Positions 6,307 to 7,489 of a stretch of 7,489 nucleotides of DNA are shown in pieces; within the stretch, counting starts at the first letter, position 1; the number at the start of each line of letters is the position of its first letter. The translations under genes were made by a program, and so were the position numbers. This stretch comes from Pseudomonadota bacterium. Lineage in GTDB: Bacteria > Pseudomonadota > Gammaproteobacteria > Arenicellales > Arenicellaceae. The stretch lies in contig JABJKL010000211.1 in assembly GCA_018660405.1 (NCBI GenBank), forward strand, positions 1 through 7,489, in the 5' to 3' direction. The notes below the pieces were generated by a model. It had not been told where the DNA came from. It searched no databases and worked only from the letters and a program-made list of their open reading frames with translations.

Positions 6307-7242
6307 TTATGTTTCGCCTAATTGTTTCTGAATCATCTCCACAACCTCCAAAGCCCGCAAACCTTGAGCGGCGGTAACCTTTGGCTGAGCCTTTCCTCTA
6401 ACAACGTCGGCAAAATGAGCAAGCTCAGCCTGTAATGGCCGCTCACCTTTCACGTGCTCTTGCTCAACCTCCACCTCATCAAAGGACTTTGCACCTTCTG
6501 GCATACGCGCGGAATCCAGTATTTGATCGGTAAAGTTTACTGCAAAATAACCTTCCGGGCCGAATACCCGCATACGCCGAAATTGCTTCAGCGACACGCG
6601 GCTAGCGGTCAAGTTTGCAACCGCTCCACATGGGAACTGCAATCTAACGTTAGCAATATCCACCTGATCGGTTATCACCGGCGAACCGATTGCATCTACC
6701 CTAAGGGGCATTTCATCCACCATCGAAAGAATGATGTCTATATCGTGAATCATTAAATCGGTGATGACATCGACATCGGTCGCCCGGCCATTAAATTTAC
6801 TCAGCCTGTGTACTTCAATGAATCGAGGTTGGCTGATTCTTTTATCCAGAGCTAACAAGGCAGGAGCGTAGCGTTCCACATGCCCAACTAATACGGCCGA
6901 TCCACTTGAATCCATAAGGTCCACAAGGTCGCGCGCTTGCTTAACGGTCGAGGTGATTGGCTTCTCAATGAGTAATGCCTTTCCTGCACGTATAAATGGC
7001 TCGGCCACCTTACGGTGTTGTGATGTAGGCACAACAATGCTGGCGGCATCTACGCTCTCTAGCAACTCGTCCATACTGCTCACAGCCTGAGTTTTTGCTC
7101 GCTCAGCCACTTCGGACGCGCGCCTGGTATCGATATCGTAAACGCCGACCAACTCAACATCCGCCATGGTGCTGTAAATTTGCGCGTGAATGGCACCCAG
7201 ATATCCGGTTCCGACAACCCCGACACGAATTCTATTCGTCAT
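6307..7242 (-). CDS. Gfo/Idh/MocA family NAD(P)-dependent oxidoreductase (possibly UDP-sugar 3-dehydrogenase type)
   Basis: The 311-residue product has the N-terminal Rossmann motif GTGYLG at 11-16, an acidic D36 at the end of the second strand (suggesting NAD rather than NADP), the family EKP motif at 93-95, and a C-terminal substrate domain with D162, H166 and D169 in a TDLMIHDID segment. GHVERY at 120-125 and the SRVS...RRMRVFGPEGYF segment recall the subgroup that includes GnnA, the UDP-GlcNAc 3-dehydrogenase of lipid A variants often found near lpx genes. No GnnB-like aminotransferase or lpx gene is visible here, so that assignment is weak. It is the first gene of the minus-strand series. 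The ATG at 7242 has a GGAAG site five bases upstream and a consensus -10 box about 30 bases away. Family confidence is high, substrate low. Confidence 0.92.
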   Translation of the reverse strand: MTNRIRVGVVGTGYLGAIHAQIYSTMADVELVGVYDIDTRRASEVAERAKTQAVSSMDELLESVDAASIVVPTSQHRKVAEPFIRAGKALLIEKPITSTVKQARDLVDLMDSSGSAVLVGHVERYAPALLALDKRISQPRFIEVHRLSKFNGRATDVDVITDLMIHDIDIILSMVDEMPLRVDAIGSPVITDQVDIANVRLQFPCGAVANLTASRVSLKQFRRMRVFGPEGYFAVNFTDQILDSARMPEGAKSFDEVEVEQEHVKGERPLQAELAHFADVVRGKAQPKVTAAQGLRALEVVEMIQKQLGET

Positions 7243-7247
7243 TAATT

Positions 7248-7300
7248 CTTCCAGTAATCAATCCGCGGCGTATTATAACCATGCGTTGCCCGTTTTACTT
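7248..7300 (-). promoter_or_regulatory. Likely operon promoter and ribosome-binding site
   Basis: On the minus strand a perfect TATAAT lies at 7277-7272. The best-spaced -35 hexamer (7300-7295, AAGTAA, 17-base spacer) is poor, so the promoter may need an activator. A start about seven bases downstream would give a leader of roughly 20-25 bases, ending in the GGAAG ribosome-binding site (7252-7248), five bases before the ATG at 7242. This would drive the oxidoreductase gene and probably the genes after it. Confidence 0.5.
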
Positions 7301-7315
7301 ATTACTTGTTACCTC
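7295..7315. repeat. Three heptamer direct repeats at the divergent promoter
   Basis: TTACTTA, TTACTTG and TTACCTC follow one another with a seven-base period in the gap between the divergent genes. They start exactly at the weak -35 position of the minus-strand promoter. Short tandem repeats here could bind a regulator, but seven bases is less than one helical turn and the sequence is AT-rich, so chance is possible. Confidence 0.4.
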
Positions 7316-7394
7316 AAATAAACGGTACAACCGCTTTCCCGACGTTCTGTTTAATGAAAGAATGCCGTAACAAAAACTGATTATCTGATAGCCC

Positions 7395-7489
7395 ATGAAA
7401 AAATTATTCCTGATTTTCTTATTCAATCTTGTTGTTGCAATAACGGCTACAATCACTGTATTCGCCCAAGAAACGGAAACAGGCGCGCA
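7395..7489 (+). CDS. Exported protein of unknown function (5' end only; runs off right edge)
   Basis: ATG at 7395 opens a frame with no stop to the window edge (31 codons). The N terminus is a textbook signal peptide: KK at 2-3, a hydrophobic core at about 4-23 (LFLIFLFNLVVAITATITVF), and a likely FA|QE cleavage after A24. The mature part begins QETETGA, too short to identify. It is divergent from the minus-strand operon, with 152 bases between the two starts. The ribosome-binding site is weak, and I see no convincing plus-strand -35/-10 pair. The protein is probably periplasmic or outer-membrane. Confidence 0.65.
   Translation, partial: MKKLFLIFLFNLVVAITATITVFAQETETGA

Noticed and set aside
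1..7489. Mobile element, prophage, CRISPR, tRNA or toxin-antitoxin content
   Set aside because: No transposase, integrase, regularly spaced repeats, cloverleaf or small two-gene cassette could be seen on either strand. The presence of hflD does not indicate a prophage.

Overview
The window looks like chromosomal DNA from a gammaproteobacterium, probably a free-living or marine one. The strongest evidence is a clear HflD homologue, a family essentially confined to Gammaproteobacteria. Base composition is moderate, with no strong GC or AT skew. No transposase, integrase, phage gene, tRNA, rRNA or CRISPR array is visible.

Six complete genes lie on the minus strand, from about 7242 down to 799, with gaps of 2-44 bases or short overlaps, so they look like one operon. 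In transcription order they are: a Gfo/Idh/MocA NAD-dependent oxidoreductase (6307-7242), an exported DUF192 protein (5804-6304), an S9 prolyl-oligopeptidase-family peptidase with a likely TTG start (3741-5759), hflD (3082-3708), an extended short-chain dehydrogenase (2070-3089), and an alpha-oxoamine synthase most like serine palmitoyltransferase (799-2073). The last three are chained by an 8-base overlap and then a 4-base ATGA overlap. After a 163-base gap that carries an 8-bp motif three times, a seventh minus-strand gene begins at 635 and runs off the left edge. It encodes an exported, beta-rich protein that may be lipocalin-like. At the right edge, a divergent plus-strand gene starts at 7395 with a signal peptide and is cut off after 31 codons. 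The 152 bases between it and the operon hold a consensus -10 box for the operon and a set of heptamer repeats.

The most interesting part is the left half. A serine-palmitoyltransferase-like enzyme is translationally coupled to an extended SDR. That resembles the first two steps of bacterial sphingoid-base synthesis: condensation of an amino acid with an acyl thioester, then 3-keto reduction, which in Caulobacter is done by an epimerase-family SDR. The next gene encodes an exported, possibly lipid-binding protein. Together they could form a small module that makes and handles a long-chain amino-ketone or sphingoid lipid, in a group where such lipids are not usually expected. The substrate and product are inference. 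No ceramide synthase, acyl carrier protein or acyl-ACP ligase is visible here; they could lie beyond the left edge. The placement of hflD inside this operon, away from its usual mnmA and purB neighbours, is the second notable point.
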